53,827 bases of DNA from Marinobacterium sp. (GCA_025800125.1 JAOXSF010000144.1:1-53827); one strand, 5' to 3'; positions 25,450 to 35,082 are shown, counted from the stretch's first letter. The notes: generated from the letters alone by a model not told the origin. Program-made: numbers and translations.

Positions 25450-26136
25450 TCAGGCCACTACATGAGCAATATTCAGGTACTCTGCAACCGCCTGCGGTGC
25501 TGGATCATCCAGATGGGGCACTTCTCCGAGTAACGGGGCACGGAAGAACCCCTTCAACGTATCCAGATTTTCCTGATAACAATTCATGTCAGGGTCGATA
25601 CGGTTTGCTACCCAGCCTGCGACTTTCAGACCATCACGGGCAATTGCTTCTGCGCTCAGCAGTGCATGGTTCAGACAACCCAGTTTCATACCTACCACCA
25701 GAATCACGTCAGTCCCCAGCATTTTCGGCAACGCAGACAGCATCTCACGCTGGTTAAGCGGCACCCGCCAACCACCAGCCCCCTCAATCAGCACAAAGTC
25801 CGCAGGCTGCATCAAAGTGCCCCGGCAATAAGCTGCCAACCGGTCAGCAGATAACTGACGACCTTCCTGAACCGCCGCAATGTGCGGTGCAATAGGAGGC
25901 TCAAATGCAATCGGATTAACCTGTTCATAACTCAGCTTTATTGAAGCGGTATCCTGCAACAACAACGCATCGCCATTACGCAGACCGTCTTCCGTCACTG
26001 CGCAGCCCGCTGAAACCGGCTTCAGGCCAATGGTGCTCAGCCCCTGATTGTTAGCAGCCGCCAACAGGCCTGCTGTAACAACTGTCTTACCGGCATCGGT
26101 ATCTGTGCCAGCGATAAAATAGGTTTTCTTCGCCAT
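25450..26136 (-). CDS. bioD: Dethiobiotin synthetase
   Basis: This 228-residue ATP-dependent carboxylase closes the ureido ring of dethiobiotin from 7,8-diaminopelargonic acid and CO2, the penultimate step of biotin synthesis. The P-loop FIAGTDTDAGKTVV lies near residues 7-20, with KPVSAGC following and IEGAGGWRVPL in the middle. Length is normal (E. coli 225). It is the last gene of bioB-F-H-C-D, 79 bases after bioC. A 12-bp tandem duplication (25437-25460) covers its stop codon and last codons. Confidence 0.95.
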   Translation of the reverse strand: MAKKTYFIAGTDTDAGKTVVTAGLLAAANNQGLSTIGLKPVSAGCAVTEDGLRNGDALLLQDTASIKLSYEQVNPIAFEPPIAPHIAAVQEGRQLSADRLAAYCRGTLMQPADFVLIEGAGGWRVPLNQREMLSALPKMLGTDVILVVGMKLGCLNHALLSAEAIARDGLKVAGWVANRIDPDMNCYQENLDTLKGFFRAPLLGEVPHLDDPAPQAVAEYLNIAHVVA

Positions 26137-26215
26137 TGGTGGCTCCTTGACATGTCTATGCAGAGGCAGTCGTGTGCAGATCAGAATGTGGCAGATCTGT
26201 TTTTTGAAAATCAGG

Positions 26216-27022
26216 CTATTGAAGATCGGGCTTTTTTAAACACAAGTAATAAACCTGGTATGTAGCAGGAAGCAGGCCTTCCTGATCACGGAACTGTTCA
26301 TAGGCCGCTTTCAATGCCTTAATACGCGCCCGGCCCGTCAGCCCAGCCGGTTGACCCCGGTTCATATTATGCGCCCCCAGATGTTTAAGCTCGTGGGTCA
26401 GCTCACGTAACTGTGGATAACAGAGCAATTGATAATCAGTATTCACCGTCACTTCGACCAGTCCCGCATCGGCGACTGCCTGCTGTAACGAGGGCAGCGG
26501 CAGAAAATGATTTACATGGGTGTAGTTATCCACTGCCGCCCAGGCGGTACGCAGTTCATGCAGTGTTTGCGGCCCCAGTGTGGCAATAAACGCCTCACCG
26601 CCGGGCTTCAGGGTACGGGCGATTTCACTGAATAGCTGGTTCGGTTGCTCACACCACTGGATCACCAGACTGGAAAACAGCAGATCCATGCTGTTACTGG
26701 CCAGCGGCAGATGCTCAGCATCGCCACAAAGCCAGTGGGCATTGTCCACAGGGCGGGTTTCACGGGCATACGCCAGCATACCCTGCGCGAGATCAAGACA
26801 ATGGAGCCGGGTCTGTGGATAAATTTTGCGCAGCTGCCCGGCAAAGTAACCCGTACCCGAGCCCAGATCCAGCAGGCGAGACTGAGCACGATCAGCGGGC
26901 ATCATCACCATCAGCTGATGACCAATATCACGCTGTAACTGTGCCACGCTGTCATAACTGGCCGCACAGCGACTGAAGGAGTCGGCAACCCGTGCTTTGT
27001 CGATCAGACCCGTCGCGCTCAT
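26216..27022 (-). CDS. bioC: Malonyl-ACP O-methyltransferase
   Basis: This is a 268-residue SAM-dependent methyltransferase that methylates malonyl-ACP to start pimelate synthesis. It begins with ARVADSFSRCAASYDSVAQLQRDIG, the BioC N-terminus. The SAM motif LLDLGSGTGYFAGQL, the LDLAQGML strand and a LLFSSLVIQWCEQP motif follow. Length is close to E. coli BioC (251). The start overlaps the bioH stop by 4 bases (ATGA), so the two are coupled, which fits because BioH removes the methyl group that BioC adds. Confidence 0.95.
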   Translation of the reverse strand: MSATGLIDKARVADSFSRCAASYDSVAQLQRDIGHQLMVMMPADRAQSRLLDLGSGTGYFAGQLRKIYPQTRLHCLDLAQGMLAYARETRPVDNAHWLCGDAEHLPLASNSMDLLFSSLVIQWCEQPNQLFSEIARTLKPGGEAFIATLGPQTLHELRTAWAAVDNYTHVNHFLPLPSLQQAVADAGLVEVTVNTDYQLLCYPQLRELTHELKHLGAHNMNRGQPAGLTGRARIKALKAAYEQFRDQEGLLPATYQVYYLCLKKPDLQ

Positions 27023-27786
27023 GATTGTAGTCCGGTAAAACGAATCAGGGTGTTGAGTACCTGCTCAGTATCAGACAGAAACGGCAGATGGCCAGCCCCT
27101 TCAACCACTAATGACTGTTGACCAGGCAACAGTGCGCATACAGCATCCGCCGCCGCGACCGGCACCAGCTGATCATTTTCGCCCCAGATAGTTAACAGTG
27201 GGCAACTCAGGTTACGGATCAATTGGCGTTGATCCTGCGCCAGTAGCGCCAGGCTCTCTGGTAATGCGGTTGGCTCAGCAACGGCCGGAATCGCTTTCAG
27301 CTGTCGCAGAATATCCCGTGCTGCGTTGCCGCCCTGCGTTTGCAGCATGATAAAGCGTGTCAGGGTTTTTGCGGTATTAACATCCAGTGAGTGCTGAAAA
27401 CCGGTAAATATTTCACTGCTCATAGCGCTGGGCCAGTCATCACGCTGCACAAAGCAGGGGTTGCTGGCGATCAGCGTCAGGCTCTGTACACGCTGTGGAG
27501 CACGGTTTGCTACTGCCGCAGCTACCGTGCCACCCAGCGACCAGCCCAACCAGTGCGCCTGTTCTGGCGCTCCGGCCAGTAGCTGGTCAGCTATGGTCTC
27601 AATACTGTACGGCGTCGGAACCTGCTGACTGCGACCCAGTCCTGGCAGGTCAAACAGCGTCAAAGAATAGTGTAGTTGCAGTAAATCCAGCAGTGGCTGC
27701 CAGACATCTGCATTCATGCCCCAGCCGTGCAGCAGTACCAGCTCCGGCTTGCCTGGTTGAGCCAGGCGCTGTTGGTATAACGTCAT
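27019..27786 (-). CDS. bioH: Pimeloyl-ACP methyl ester carboxylesterase
   Basis: This 255-residue alpha/beta-hydrolase demethylates pimeloyl-ACP methyl ester, ending chain elongation in biotin synthesis. LVLLHGWGMNADVWQPL is the BioH-type oxyanion segment, WLGWSLGG holds the nucleophile Ser, WGENDQLVP the Asp, and GAGHLPFLSD the His. Length matches E. coli BioH (256). It starts 3 bases after the bioF stop and overlaps bioC by 4 bases. In E. coli bioH is away from the operon; here it is in it, as in many other gammaproteobacteria. Confidence 0.95.
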   Translation of the reverse strand: MTLYQQRLAQPGKPELVLLHGWGMNADVWQPLLDLLQLHYSLTLFDLPGLGRSQQVPTPYSIETIADQLLAGAPEQAHWLGWSLGGTVAAAVANRAPQRVQSLTLIASNPCFVQRDDWPSAMSSEIFTGFQHSLDVNTAKTLTRFIMLQTQGGNAARDILRQLKAIPAVAEPTALPESLALLAQDQRQLIRNLSCPLLTIWGENDQLVPVAAADAVCALLPGQQSLVVEGAGHLPFLSDTEQVLNTLIRFTGLQS

Positions 27787-27789
27787 AAG

Positions 27790-28974
27790 TTAACGTCCGG
27801 TTGAGGTCATTCTGATCGCTGTTGTTGCGCTTTCCAGCGCGCCCAGGAGTCGATCAACCTGCTGTTCAGTATGGCTGGCGCTAAGCGTCACACGTAACCG
27901 GGCACTACCTGCGGGTACTGTCGGTGGGCGAATCGCACTGATAAAGATACCCTGCTGTTCCAGCTGGGCACTGATCGCCATTGCCTGATCAGATTCACCA
28001 ATCATAATTGGCTGAATCGGTGTCGGTGAGTCCATCAACTCCAGTCCCAGCTGTTCACAACCACAGCGGAACTGCGTAATCAGGGCATCAAGTTTGTTGC
28101 GCCGCCAGCTTTCGCGTTGCAGCAGCTCAAGGCTTTTCAGTGTCGCCGCAGCCACCGCTGGCGGCATACTGGTGGTGTAGATATAGGTACGAGCGTACTG
28201 AATCAGGGTTTCAATCAACACGTCAGAACCGGCGACAAACGCCCCCGCTGTACCAAAACCTTTACCCAGCGTACCCACCAGTACCTGAACATCATCCACA
28301 CCCAGGCCAGATTGCTCGACACAACCGCCACCCGTCTCACCCAGGCAACCAAAACCATGGGCATCGTCAACCATCACCCAGGCCCCTTCGGCACGGGCAG
28401 CTTTACAGATAGCAGGCAGGTCGGCAACATCGCCGTCCATACTGAACACACCATCCGTTACTACCAGTTTGCGGCGGGCTTCGGTTTTCGCCATACGTTT
28501 GCTCAGGTTATCCGTATCGTTATGCAGATAACGCTGAAAACGGGCACCGGACAATAGCCCGGCATCCAGCAGTGAAGCGTGATTCAGGCGGTCTTCAAAC
28601 ACGGCATCCTGTTTACCCAGCAACGCATTTACAGCGCCTATATTGGCCATGTAGCCAGTGGAAAACAGCAGCACACGTTCACGCCCGGTAAACTCAGCCA
28701 GCGCTTCTTCCAGCTGATGGTGGGGCAGACTATGACCATTGACCAAGTGGGAAGCACCACCACCAACACCGTAATGATCAGCCGCGTTCTGCAACGCTTT
28801 AATCACATCGGGATGGTTCGCAAGGCCCAGATAATCATTAGAACAAAACGCCAGGTAATCCCGGCCGTCCACACGTACTGCCGGTGACTGTGCGGTCTCC
28901 AGAGTGCGGCGTACACGGTACAGGGAATCGGCCCGGCGCTGTTCCAGCGCCAGGTGCAGGTCAGTAAAGGACAT
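27790..28974 (-). CDS. bioF: 8-amino-7-oxononanoate synthase
   Basis: This 394-residue PLP enzyme of the alpha-oxoamine synthase family condenses pimeloyl-ACP (or -CoA) with L-alanine to form KAPA. It has [13 protein letters not shown] near the N-terminus, [23 protein letters not shown], and the PLP lysine in [15 protein letters not shown]. It ends with [12 protein letters not shown]. Length is close to E. coli BioF (384). It lies 49 bases after bioB and 3 bases before bioH on the same strand. Confidence 0.96.
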   Translation of the reverse strand: MSFTDLHLALEQRRADSLYRVRRTLETAQSPAVRVDGRDYLAFCSNDYLGLANHPDVIKALQNAADHYGVGGGASHLVNGHSLPHHQLEEALAEFTGRERVLLFSTGYMANIGAVNALLGKQDAVFEDRLNHASLLDAGLLSGARFQRYLHNDTDNLSKRMAKTEARRKLVVTDGVFSMDGDVADLPAICKAARAEGAWVMVDDAHGFGCLGETGGGCVEQSGLGVDDVQVLVGTLGKGFGTAGAFVAGSDVLIETLIQYARTYIYTTSMPPAVAAATLKSLELLQRESWRRNKLDALITQFRCGCEQLGLELMDSPTPIQPIMIGESDQAMAISAQLEQQGIFISAIRPPTVPAGSARLRVTLSASHTEQQVDRLLGALESATTAIRMTSTGR

Positions 28975-29023
28975 GGGCTGTCACTCTATCGTCAAGAGGG
29001 CATCGCTACCAGACAGGTATGTC

Positions 29024-30082
29024 TTAGCTGGCAGCAGCGTCGGTAAAGAACTGAGCGTCCTGTTCTGCCTGAATATTGTGCAGAATCGCCTGTTCGTGGG
29101 CCTCATCAGAGACATCTTCGTTCTGCTCGGAGTTGATACCCAGCTTCTTGAACAGCATCATGTCAGAATTAGCTTCCGGGTTCTCGGTGGTCAGCAACTT
29201 CTCACCGTAGAAGATGGAGTTGGCACCAGCCATAAAGCACATCGCCTGCATCTGCTCGTTCATATTGGTGCGACCTGCTGACAGGCGTACAGCCGAGGCT
29301 GGCATCATGATACGAGCGATAGCGATGGTACGGATAAAGTCAAACGGCTCCAGATCATCCACATTTTCCAGTGGTGTGCCTTCAACCTTTACCAGCATAT
29401 TCATAGGTACAGATTCCGGGTGGTCTGCCATATTGGCCAGTGTCATCAGCAGGCCGATACGGTCCCGCTCATCTTCCCCCATACCCATGATGCCCCCACA
29501 ACACACTTTCATCCCCGCTTCACGCACGTTAGACAGGGTATCCAGGCGATCCTGATAGGTACGGGTGGTGATGATATGGCCGTAGAACTCTGGTGAGGTA
29601 TCCAAGTTATGGTTGTAGTAATCCAGCCCGGCATCGGCCAGATCCTGCGCCTGGCCTTTCTCCAGGGTGCCCAGTGTCATGCAGGCTTCCATACCCATCT
29701 CTTTAACGCCTTTGATCATCTCGATCACATACGGCATATCTTTGGCGCGTGGAGATTTCCAGGCCGCGCCCATACAGAAACGGGTCGCACCGTTTGCTTT
29801 GGCTTCTGCAGCTTCTTTAAGCACCGCTTTCACCTTCATCAGGCGTTCGGTCTCAAGGTCGGTGTTGTAACGGGCGCTCTGTGGACAGTATTTGCAATCT
29901 TCAGGGCAGGCACCGGTTTTGATGGAACACAGCGTACTCACCTGCACCTTGTTCGGCTTATGGTACTGGCGATGTACCGTTTGCGCCTGGAACATCAGAT
30001 CCATAAATGGCATCTGGAACAGCTCACGAACTTGCGCTTCGGTCCAGTCGTGACGAATCGGTGCTTTTTCTGACAGTTGCAT
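29024..30082 (-). CDS. bioB: Biotin synthase
   Basis: This 352-residue radical-SAM enzyme inserts sulfur into dethiobiotin. The 4Fe-4S cysteines are in [17 protein letters not shown] (C59, C63, C66). The conserved [12 protein letters not shown] and the [2Fe-2S] arginine region RLSAGR are present. Length is normal (E. coli 346). It is first of the bioBFHCD operon. The start is supported by GAGGGTAAG. A promoter with an internal palindromic operator lies about 60 bases upstream. bioA is located separately, 9.5 kb away. Confidence 0.96.
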   Translation of the reverse strand: MQLSEKAPIRHDWTEAQVRELFQMPFMDLMFQAQTVHRQYHKPNKVQVSTLCSIKTGACPEDCKYCPQSARYNTDLETERLMKVKAVLKEAAEAKANGATRFCMGAAWKSPRAKDMPYVIEMIKGVKEMGMEACMTLGTLEKGQAQDLADAGLDYYNHNLDTSPEFYGHIITTRTYQDRLDTLSNVREAGMKVCCGGIMGMGEDERDRIGLLMTLANMADHPESVPMNMLVKVEGTPLENVDDLEPFDFIRTIAIARIMMPASAVRLSAGRTNMNEQMQAMCFMAGANSIFYGEKLLTTENPEANSDMMLFKKLGINSEQNEDVSDEAHEQAILHNIQAEQDAQFFTDAAAS

Positions 30083-30140
30083 CTTACCCTCACCCTTCTA
30101 AGATGGCAGTGCAGGCAGGAAGCCTGCGTACAAGCGCTCA

Positions 30141-30168
30141 ATGATAAATTGACAGGGGATACTGTCAA
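30141..30168 (-). promoter_or_regulatory. bioB promoter with palindromic operator
   Basis: On the minus strand TTGACA (30168-30163) is a perfect -35 and TATCAT (30146-30141) a 5/6 -10, with a 16-base spacer. The inverted repeat TTGACAG-N6-CTGTCAA (30149-30168) overlaps the -35 and most of the spacer, so a bound repressor would block transcription. It also ends 3 bases before the comF start, covering that gene's ribosome binding site. It does not match the E. coli BirA operator (TTGTAAACC-N15-GGTTTACAA). Confidence 0.65.
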
Positions 30169-30171
30169 CTG

Positions 30172-30891
30172 ATGCCTGAAAACAAAAGCAACCAGTGTTC
30201 TTTTTTTGATCAAGTATTATCACCACAGCCCTGCCTGCTGTGCCAACTGTATCCTGGCCAGCCACACATATGTGCCGGTTGTAGCCGTGACCTGCCCTGG
30301 CTGGGTCACTGCTGTCCTCGCTGTGCTCTGCCCCGTATCCTGGACAGCCCGCACCCCTGCGGAGAATGCTTACAACGACCTCCACCCTGGCAGCAGGTAA
30401 TTGCGGCCTGTCATTATGATTTCCCTCTTAATGAGCTGATCAGCCGGGCCAAGTATGAACGGCAGCTGCACTTTATTCCCCTGTTAGCCGATCTACTGCT
30501 GGCCAGACTGCAACAGTTGCCAGCGCTGCCCGAGGCATTGATTCCAGTACCGATGTCACGGCAGAAACTACAACAACGACAGGTGAACCATGCGCTGTTG
30601 CTGGCGCGTCAACTGAGTAAAGCGCTGGCAATTCCGGTACTGGATGAACAGCTGCACAAACGGCGCGACACTGTGCAACAGAAAGACCTTAACCGGGCAG
30701 CCCGTCAACGCAATCTGCACGGCAGTTTTTCACTGCGCGGCCCTCTGCCAGCTTCAGTTGCTATTGTTGATGATGTAATGACCACTGGCGCAACACTGGC
30801 AGAAATAACCGGACTTTTAGCAGGACATGGGGTAAAACAGTGCTCAGGCTGGGTGGTTGCCCGTACACCGGAAAGTCTGTTCGCGCCCTGA
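30172..30891 (+). CDS. comF: ComF/GntX family phosphoribosyltransferase-like protein
   Basis: This 239-residue protein has an N-terminal zinc-finger-like region (CLLC near 20, CAGC, CCPRC, CGEC) and a C-terminal type I phosphoribosyltransferase fold with the PRPP motif VAIVDDVMTTGATLAE near 205-220. ComF proteins are linked to DNA uptake and transformation; GntX of E. coli is a close relative, and the biochemical role is unclear. The gene is divergent from bioB, as in many gammaproteobacteria. The start has AGGGGA upstream but sits 3 bases from the bioB operator, so the two units may share control. Confidence 0.88.
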   Translation: MPENKSNQCSFFDQVLSPQPCLLCQLYPGQPHICAGCSRDLPWLGHCCPRCALPRILDSPHPCGECLQRPPPWQQVIAACHYDFPLNELISRAKYERQLHFIPLLADLLLARLQQLPALPEALIPVPMSRQKLQQRQVNHALLLARQLSKALAIPVLDEQLHKRRDTVQQKDLNRAARQRNLHGSFSLRGPLPASVAIVDDVMTTGATLAEITGLLAGHGVKQCSGWVVARTPESLFAP

Positions 30892-30997
30892 GCGCTGTAT
30901 GTTCAGACCCTCTTACTAACGCCCGCACCCCCACATTCCATGCAGCCCCATGCAGATGGGCTGTATTCAATAAGAAAGATATGAAGGACCAATATCT

Positions 30998-32641
30998 ATG
31001 CTGATAAGCCGTCTCGGCGAACTGGCAGGCGGACTGGGTCTGTTTCTGCTAGGTATGCACCTGATGACCTCTGGCTTGCGCAGTGCCGCAGGCCCCACCC
31101 TGAAAAATATTCTGAATGCAGCTACCGAGTCACGCCTGCGTGGACTGGCGTCGGGAACATTGATTACAGCACTGGTGCAATCATCCAGTGCTGTCACCGT
31201 TGCCACCATCGGTTTTGTTAATGCTGGCCTGTTATCGCTGGGCCAGTCAATCGCTGTTATCTATGGCTGTAATGTCGGTACCACCATGACCGGCTGGCTG
31301 GTTGCCATGATCGGTTTCAAAATCAAGATTGGTGCGCTAGCACTGCCGATGATCGCCGTGGGCATGATTGGCAAGATGCTTGGCGGTGATCGCCGCATGG
31401 GTAACCTGGGCTTTGCCCTGGCCGGGTTCGGGCTGTTTTTCCTTGGCCTTGGTTATCTGAAAGATGGCTTCGCCGGGCTGGAAAGCAGCCTGCCTCTGGA
31501 TCAGCTCGGCGACGGCCTGCCAGCACTGGCATTGTTTGTTGCCGCCGGTTTCCTGCTGACGTTCCTGTTACAGTCTTCCTCTGCCGCCATGGCCATTACA
31601 CTATCGCTGGCTGCTTCCGGTTCTATCACGCTACTAGCGGCTGGGGCACTGGTGATTGGTGCCAACCTGGGCACAACCTCAACCGCTGTACTGGCTGCGC
31701 TGGCTGCCACCTCTAATGCCAAGCGTATCGCCGCTGCCCATGTGCTGTTCAATCTGGTGACCGGCGCGGTAGGCCTGATTGCACTGATTCTGATCGGCCT
31801 GTTCTGGCAGGCAGATGGCTCAAGTGCCGACTATGTTACCGCCCTGGCACTGTTCCATACACTGTTCAACCTGGCCGGGGTAGCCCTGATGTGGCCACTG
31901 ACCGACCGCATGGAAAACGCCCTGCGTAAGCGCTTTAAGGATCGTTCTGCACAGCAGGGCCAAGCCACTTATCTGGATAAAACCATCCTGTCCACACCAC
32001 CACTGGCAGTGGAAGCGATGCGTATGGAACTGATCAATCTGGCCGGTGAGTCTCTGACACTGGCCGCCGCAGCACTGAGCAGCGAAGCCAAAGCCGACGA
32101 AGAACGTCAGCGCCAGAGCACGCGTATCTTCAGCCTCAGCCATGAGATCGCCCGCTTCAACCGCAAGCTGGCACGGGAAAATCTCAGCGAAGAGATCAGC
32201 GAAGTGTTGCCATCTGCTTTGCGGGTCAACCGTTACTATGCAGAGGTAGCGCGACTGTCGATGGGGCTGGACCGCCCGCACGCGATTATTGATAGCACCC
32301 GCGATGAAAGCCTGCGTCGTCAGCTGTTACAGTTTGAAGCGGATGTTTCCAATCTGCTGGAGCTGTGTAATGTCTCGCTGGATCGGGACACCAACGGCTT
32401 TGAAGCACGGGCGGCCATGCAGAAACTGGAGAAAGATTACCAGCACATCAAAGCGGCAATTCTGGAGGCCACCATTGATAACCGCATTAAGGCACGGGAG
32501 TACAGTGCCCTGCTGGATACCACCAGTCATATCCATCGGCTGGCACAGCAAGCCGAAAAAGGCTCGCGACACTGGGCGTTATTGTTACCGGTTCAGCACC
32601 GTGATGATCTGATTCCGGCACACGAGCGGCTTGATCACTGA
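30998..32641 (+). CDS. Na/Pi cotransporter family protein with PhoU-like domain
   Basis: This 547-residue membrane protein carries the two inverted NptA repeats, each with a QSSSA motif (ALVQSSSAVTVATIGF and FLLQSSSAAMAITLSL), and GCNVGTT/GANLGTT motifs. About nine hydrophobic segments are followed from about residue 340 by a soluble helical PhoU-like tail (LAGESLTLAAAALSSE..., VARLSMGLDRPH). The architecture is that of YjbB, a sodium-dependent phosphate exporter. Probable role: phosphate transport across the inner membrane, with direction inferred. GAAGGACC precedes the start. A strong hairpin separates it from the TauE/SafE gene. Confidence 0.88.
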   Translation: MLISRLGELAGGLGLFLLGMHLMTSGLRSAAGPTLKNILNAATESRLRGLASGTLITALVQSSSAVTVATIGFVNAGLLSLGQSIAVIYGCNVGTTMTGWLVAMIGFKIKIGALALPMIAVGMIGKMLGGDRRMGNLGFALAGFGLFFLGLGYLKDGFAGLESSLPLDQLGDGLPALALFVAAGFLLTFLLQSSSAAMAITLSLAASGSITLLAAGALVIGANLGTTSTAVLAALAATSNAKRIAAAHVLFNLVTGAVGLIALILIGLFWQADGSSADYVTALALFHTLFNLAGVALMWPLTDRMENALRKRFKDRSAQQGQATYLDKTILSTPPLAVEAMRMELINLAGESLTLAAAALSSEAKADEERQRQSTRIFSLSHEIARFNRKLARENLSEEISEVLPSALRVNRYYAEVARLSMGLDRPHAIIDSTRDESLRRQLLQFEADVSNLLELCNVSLDRDTNGFEARAAMQKLEKDYQHIKAAILEATIDNRIKAREYSALLDTTSHIHRLAQQAEKGSRHWALLLPVQHRDDLIPAHERLDH

Positions 32642-32656
32642 TCTGTTGCCTGCAAT

Positions 32657-32684
32657 GCGCTAACGCCGGTTCCGGCGTTAGCGC
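32657..32684. repeat. 13-bp-arm hairpin between two transporter genes
   Basis: GCGCTAACGCCGG (32657-32669) and CCGGCGTTAGCGC (32672-32684) are perfect inverted repeats around TT. No U tract follows on either strand, so this is not a classical intrinsic terminator. It could protect the 3' end of the upstream message or bind a protein. Confidence 0.85.
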
Positions 32685-32735
32685 TACACTCCCGCCTCGC
32701 ATTTCTCTTTTGCTATTTCACAGTAAGGACACAGC

Positions 32736-33497
32736 ATGTTGACCGATCCGCTATTTCTGCTGGTCGCTATTCCGGCCATTGTGATTACCGGTATCTCCAA
32801 AGGTGGCTTTGGTGGCGGGCTGGGCACTCTGGCGGTCCCTTTGATGGCGCTGGCTATTGCCCCGGTACAGGCGGCGGCGATTATGCTGCCGATTCTCTGT
32901 GTGATGGATCTGTTTGCGATCTGGCACTTTCGTGGCCATGCCGACTGGAAACAGCTGCGCATTCTGCTGCCCGCTGCAATTGCCGGTATTGCACTGGGGG
33001 CAGCAGGATTCCACGCTCTGAGTGAAGCACAGATCAAATTGATGATTGGCACCATCTCGCTGGGATTTGTTGGCCATCAGTTTATGAAACGCCACAACCA
33101 GACACCTTCAACCACCAGCACGTTACGCGGCAGTTTCTGGGGCACCATCGCCGGTTTTACCAGTTTTGGTATCCATGCTGGCGGCCCACCTATCAGCATC
33201 TATCTACTACCGTTGCAACTGTCCCGTACCGTATTTGCCGCAACCACCATTGTTTTCTTCACAACAGTCAATCAGATCAAGCTGGTGCCCTATATCTGGC
33301 TGGGCCAGTTCAACACCGATAATCTGCTGACCTCGCTGATGCTGTCGCCACTAGCACCGCTGGGGATCTGGCTGGGCCGCCGTCTGCATACCCGCATCAG
33401 TGATCGTGGCTTTTTCCTGGTCTGTTATGGGCTGCTGGCCGTGGCTGGCATCAAGCTGATCCGCGATGGCTGGCTTGAACTGGTATACTCGCCCTGA
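32736..33497 (+). CDS. TauE/SafE family sulfite exporter-like permease
   Basis: This 253-residue protein has about eight hydrophobic segments and the two TauE/SafE repeat motifs GISKGGFGGGLGTLAVPLMAL near residue 19 and FTSFGIHAGGPPISIYLLP near 140. Family members export sulfite, sulfoacetate or other organosulfonates, but the substrate is rarely known. No sulfur-metabolism genes lie nearby, so substrate cannot be inferred. It starts 51 bases after the hairpin and is followed 19 bases later by a small gene on the same strand. Confidence 0.87.
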   Translation: MLTDPLFLLVAIPAIVITGISKGGFGGGLGTLAVPLMALAIAPVQAAAIMLPILCVMDLFAIWHFRGHADWKQLRILLPAAIAGIALGAAGFHALSEAQIKLMIGTISLGFVGHQFMKRHNQTPSTTSTLRGSFWGTIAGFTSFGIHAGGPPISIYLLPLQLSRTVFAATTIVFFTTVNQIKLVPYIWLGQFNTDNLLTSLMLSPLAPLGIWLGRRLHTRISDRGFFLVCYGLLAVAGIKLIRDGWLELVYSP

Positions 33498-33516
33498 ACC
33501 AACAGGGAGACAGACC

Positions 33517-33813
33517 ATGACACTGACCACCGATAATCAGGCGGATCGCGCCTGCCAGCTGACCCGTGAACTGATCGGCAATGCCCTGAAAGTGCGTGAT
33601 GAAAACCCGGAATACGCCCAGAGCCCGGAGCAGACCGCAATGATTCTGAGCATGGAGCTGGGTCGGCTGGCCACAGCGTTACCGGCGTCAGAACAGCAAC
33701 AGATGGTAGAAGGCCTGCGCAAAGGGCTGGACAGCCTCAAGCTGAGTGAAACTGAGCGCCAGACAGTGCTTAACCTGGTTGCCCCGGCTATCTGGCCCGG
33801 CTTCACAGGCTGA
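33517..33813 (+). CDS. Small conserved-looking protein of unknown function
   Basis: This 98-residue acidic, helical protein has no signal peptide or cysteine pair. The start is supported by CAGGGAGACAGACC. The sequence runs through CQLTRELIGNALKVRDENPEY, a central Met/Leu-rich helix (MILSMELGRLATAL) and a final LNLVAPAIWPGFTG. I do not recognise a family. It lies 19 bases after the TauE/SafE gene and 14 bases before trmO, so it is probably co-transcribed with them. Confidence 0.68.
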   Translation: MTLTTDNQADRACQLTRELIGNALKVRDENPEYAQSPEQTAMILSMELGRLATALPASEQQQMVEGLRKGLDSLKLSETERQTVLNLVAPAIWPGFTG

Positions 33814-33827
33814 AGGTAACCCACTGC

Positions 33828-34613
33828 ATGATCGAACATCTACAGATCGACACCATTGGTTATATCCGTTGCGGATACCGGGAAAAGTTTGGCATTCCCC
33901 GCCAGCCAGGACTGGTAAAATCGGTCACCGCAACGGTTGAGCTGATCCCCCCCTATAGCCAGCCAGATTGTGTGCGGGGGTTAGATGAATGCAGTCATAT
34001 CTGGCTGCTGTTTATTTTCAGCGAGTGTGTCGGCAAAGGATGGAAACCTACGGTACGCCCGCCCCGGCTGGGCGGTAATCAGCGAACCGGAGTCTTTGGC
34101 TGTCGCGCTCCGTTCCGGCCCAACCCGATTGGTCTGTCACCGGTAGAGCTGCTGTCCATCGAACAGAAAGGTGATCGCCTGTTGCTGCATGTACGCGGGG
34201 CTGATCTGCTTGATGGCACCCCAATCGTCGATATAAAACCCTATCTGCCCTATACCGACAGTATTGCACAGGCTGAATTTGCCCTGGCACCTGCCGCAGC
34301 GCAGCCGTTACAACTGCCGGTACTGTTCAGCGAAGCGGCGCAAAGCAGCTGTCAATATTTCAGCCAGCATCTGCAACTGCCGCTGGCAGAACAGATCAGC
34401 GAGGTATTACGTTGCGACCCACGCCCAGCATATAAAAAGGGAGATGCAGAGCGTATTTATGGTCTGAACCTGTATGACCTGAATGTCCGCTGGCAGATCA
34501 ATGAGCGTGAAATCTATATCCTGAGCATCTGTGCTCTCGACGCTGATACCGAAACCAGCACTGTCACCAGCAACGCAATCTCTGAAACCCGTAACACAGG
34601 AGAGCAACCATGA
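33828..34613 (+). CDS. trmO: tRNA (N6-threonylcarbamoyladenosine37-N6)-methyltransferase
   Basis: This 261-residue TrmO (TsaA/YaeB) protein methylates t6A37 in certain tRNAs, using SAM bound in an unusual beta-barrel fold. Motifs: IGYIRCGYREKFGIPRQPGL near the N-terminus, HIWLLFIFSE, RPPRLGGNQRTGVFGCRAPFRPNPIGLSPV and DLLDGTPIVDIKPYLPYTDS. The C-terminal half has the extra domain (DPRPAYKKGDAERIYGLNLYDLNVRW). Length is close to E. coli (235). It overlaps the next gene by 4 bases (ATGA). Confidence 0.93.
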   Translation: MIEHLQIDTIGYIRCGYREKFGIPRQPGLVKSVTATVELIPPYSQPDCVRGLDECSHIWLLFIFSECVGKGWKPTVRPPRLGGNQRTGVFGCRAPFRPNPIGLSPVELLSIEQKGDRLLLHVRGADLLDGTPIVDIKPYLPYTDSIAQAEFALAPAAAQPLQLPVLFSEAAQSSCQYFSQHLQLPLAEQISEVLRCDPRPAYKKGDAERIYGLNLYDLNVRWQINEREIYILSICALDADTETSTVTSNAISETRNTGEQP

Positions 34614-34990
34614 AGCTGTCACTGCGTACTCTGATTACCACAGGCCTGATCATCTGTAGCCTGCTGGTACTGCCTGTACTGAGCCAGCAAGCACTGGCTG
34701 ATGAAGAAGGGTTTGAGCTCAATTTGCAGCAACGTCTGCATGAGCTGTTACAGCTGAACCGGGAAACCATGCAACGGATCAACCCGATTGTTGCTGACCT
34801 GCAAAGTTGCATTATTGATCAGAAAGAAGCGCTGGAAAAAGAGTTCAGCCTGAACAATCTGCTACAGGCACAGCGCGCCTGTACACCTCTGATTGAAAAG
34901 ATGGTGTCCAGAATTGGCTTCGATAGTGAAGAGGAAAAAGAGGAAGCAACCAGCCAGATTTACCGCTCGCTGATAAAAGACAGTATCTGA
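34610..34990 (+). CDS. Exported small protein of unknown function
   Basis: This is a 126-residue protein with a clear Sec signal peptide (MKLSLRTLITTGLIICSLLVLPVLSQQALA, cut near residue 30). The mature part is acidic and helical, with two cysteines (LQSCIIDQ and QRACTPL) about 24 residues apart that could form a disulfide in the periplasm. The start overlaps the trmO stop (ATGA). No known family is recognised, and a functional tie to trmO is unlikely. A strong terminator follows. Confidence 0.72.
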   Translation: MKLSLRTLITTGLIICSLLVLPVLSQQALADEEGFELNLQQRLHELLQLNRETMQRINPIVADLQSCIIDQKEALEKEFSLNNLLQAQRACTPLIEKMVSRIGFDSEEEKEEATSQIYRSLIKDSI

Positions 34991-35082
34991 ACAGCTCATT
35001 CTGACCGGGAGAAAGCACTGCGAGCGGAAGCAAAATATCAAGCCCGGGAAACAGACAGCCCCTGAAACAGCCCCTGAAACAG

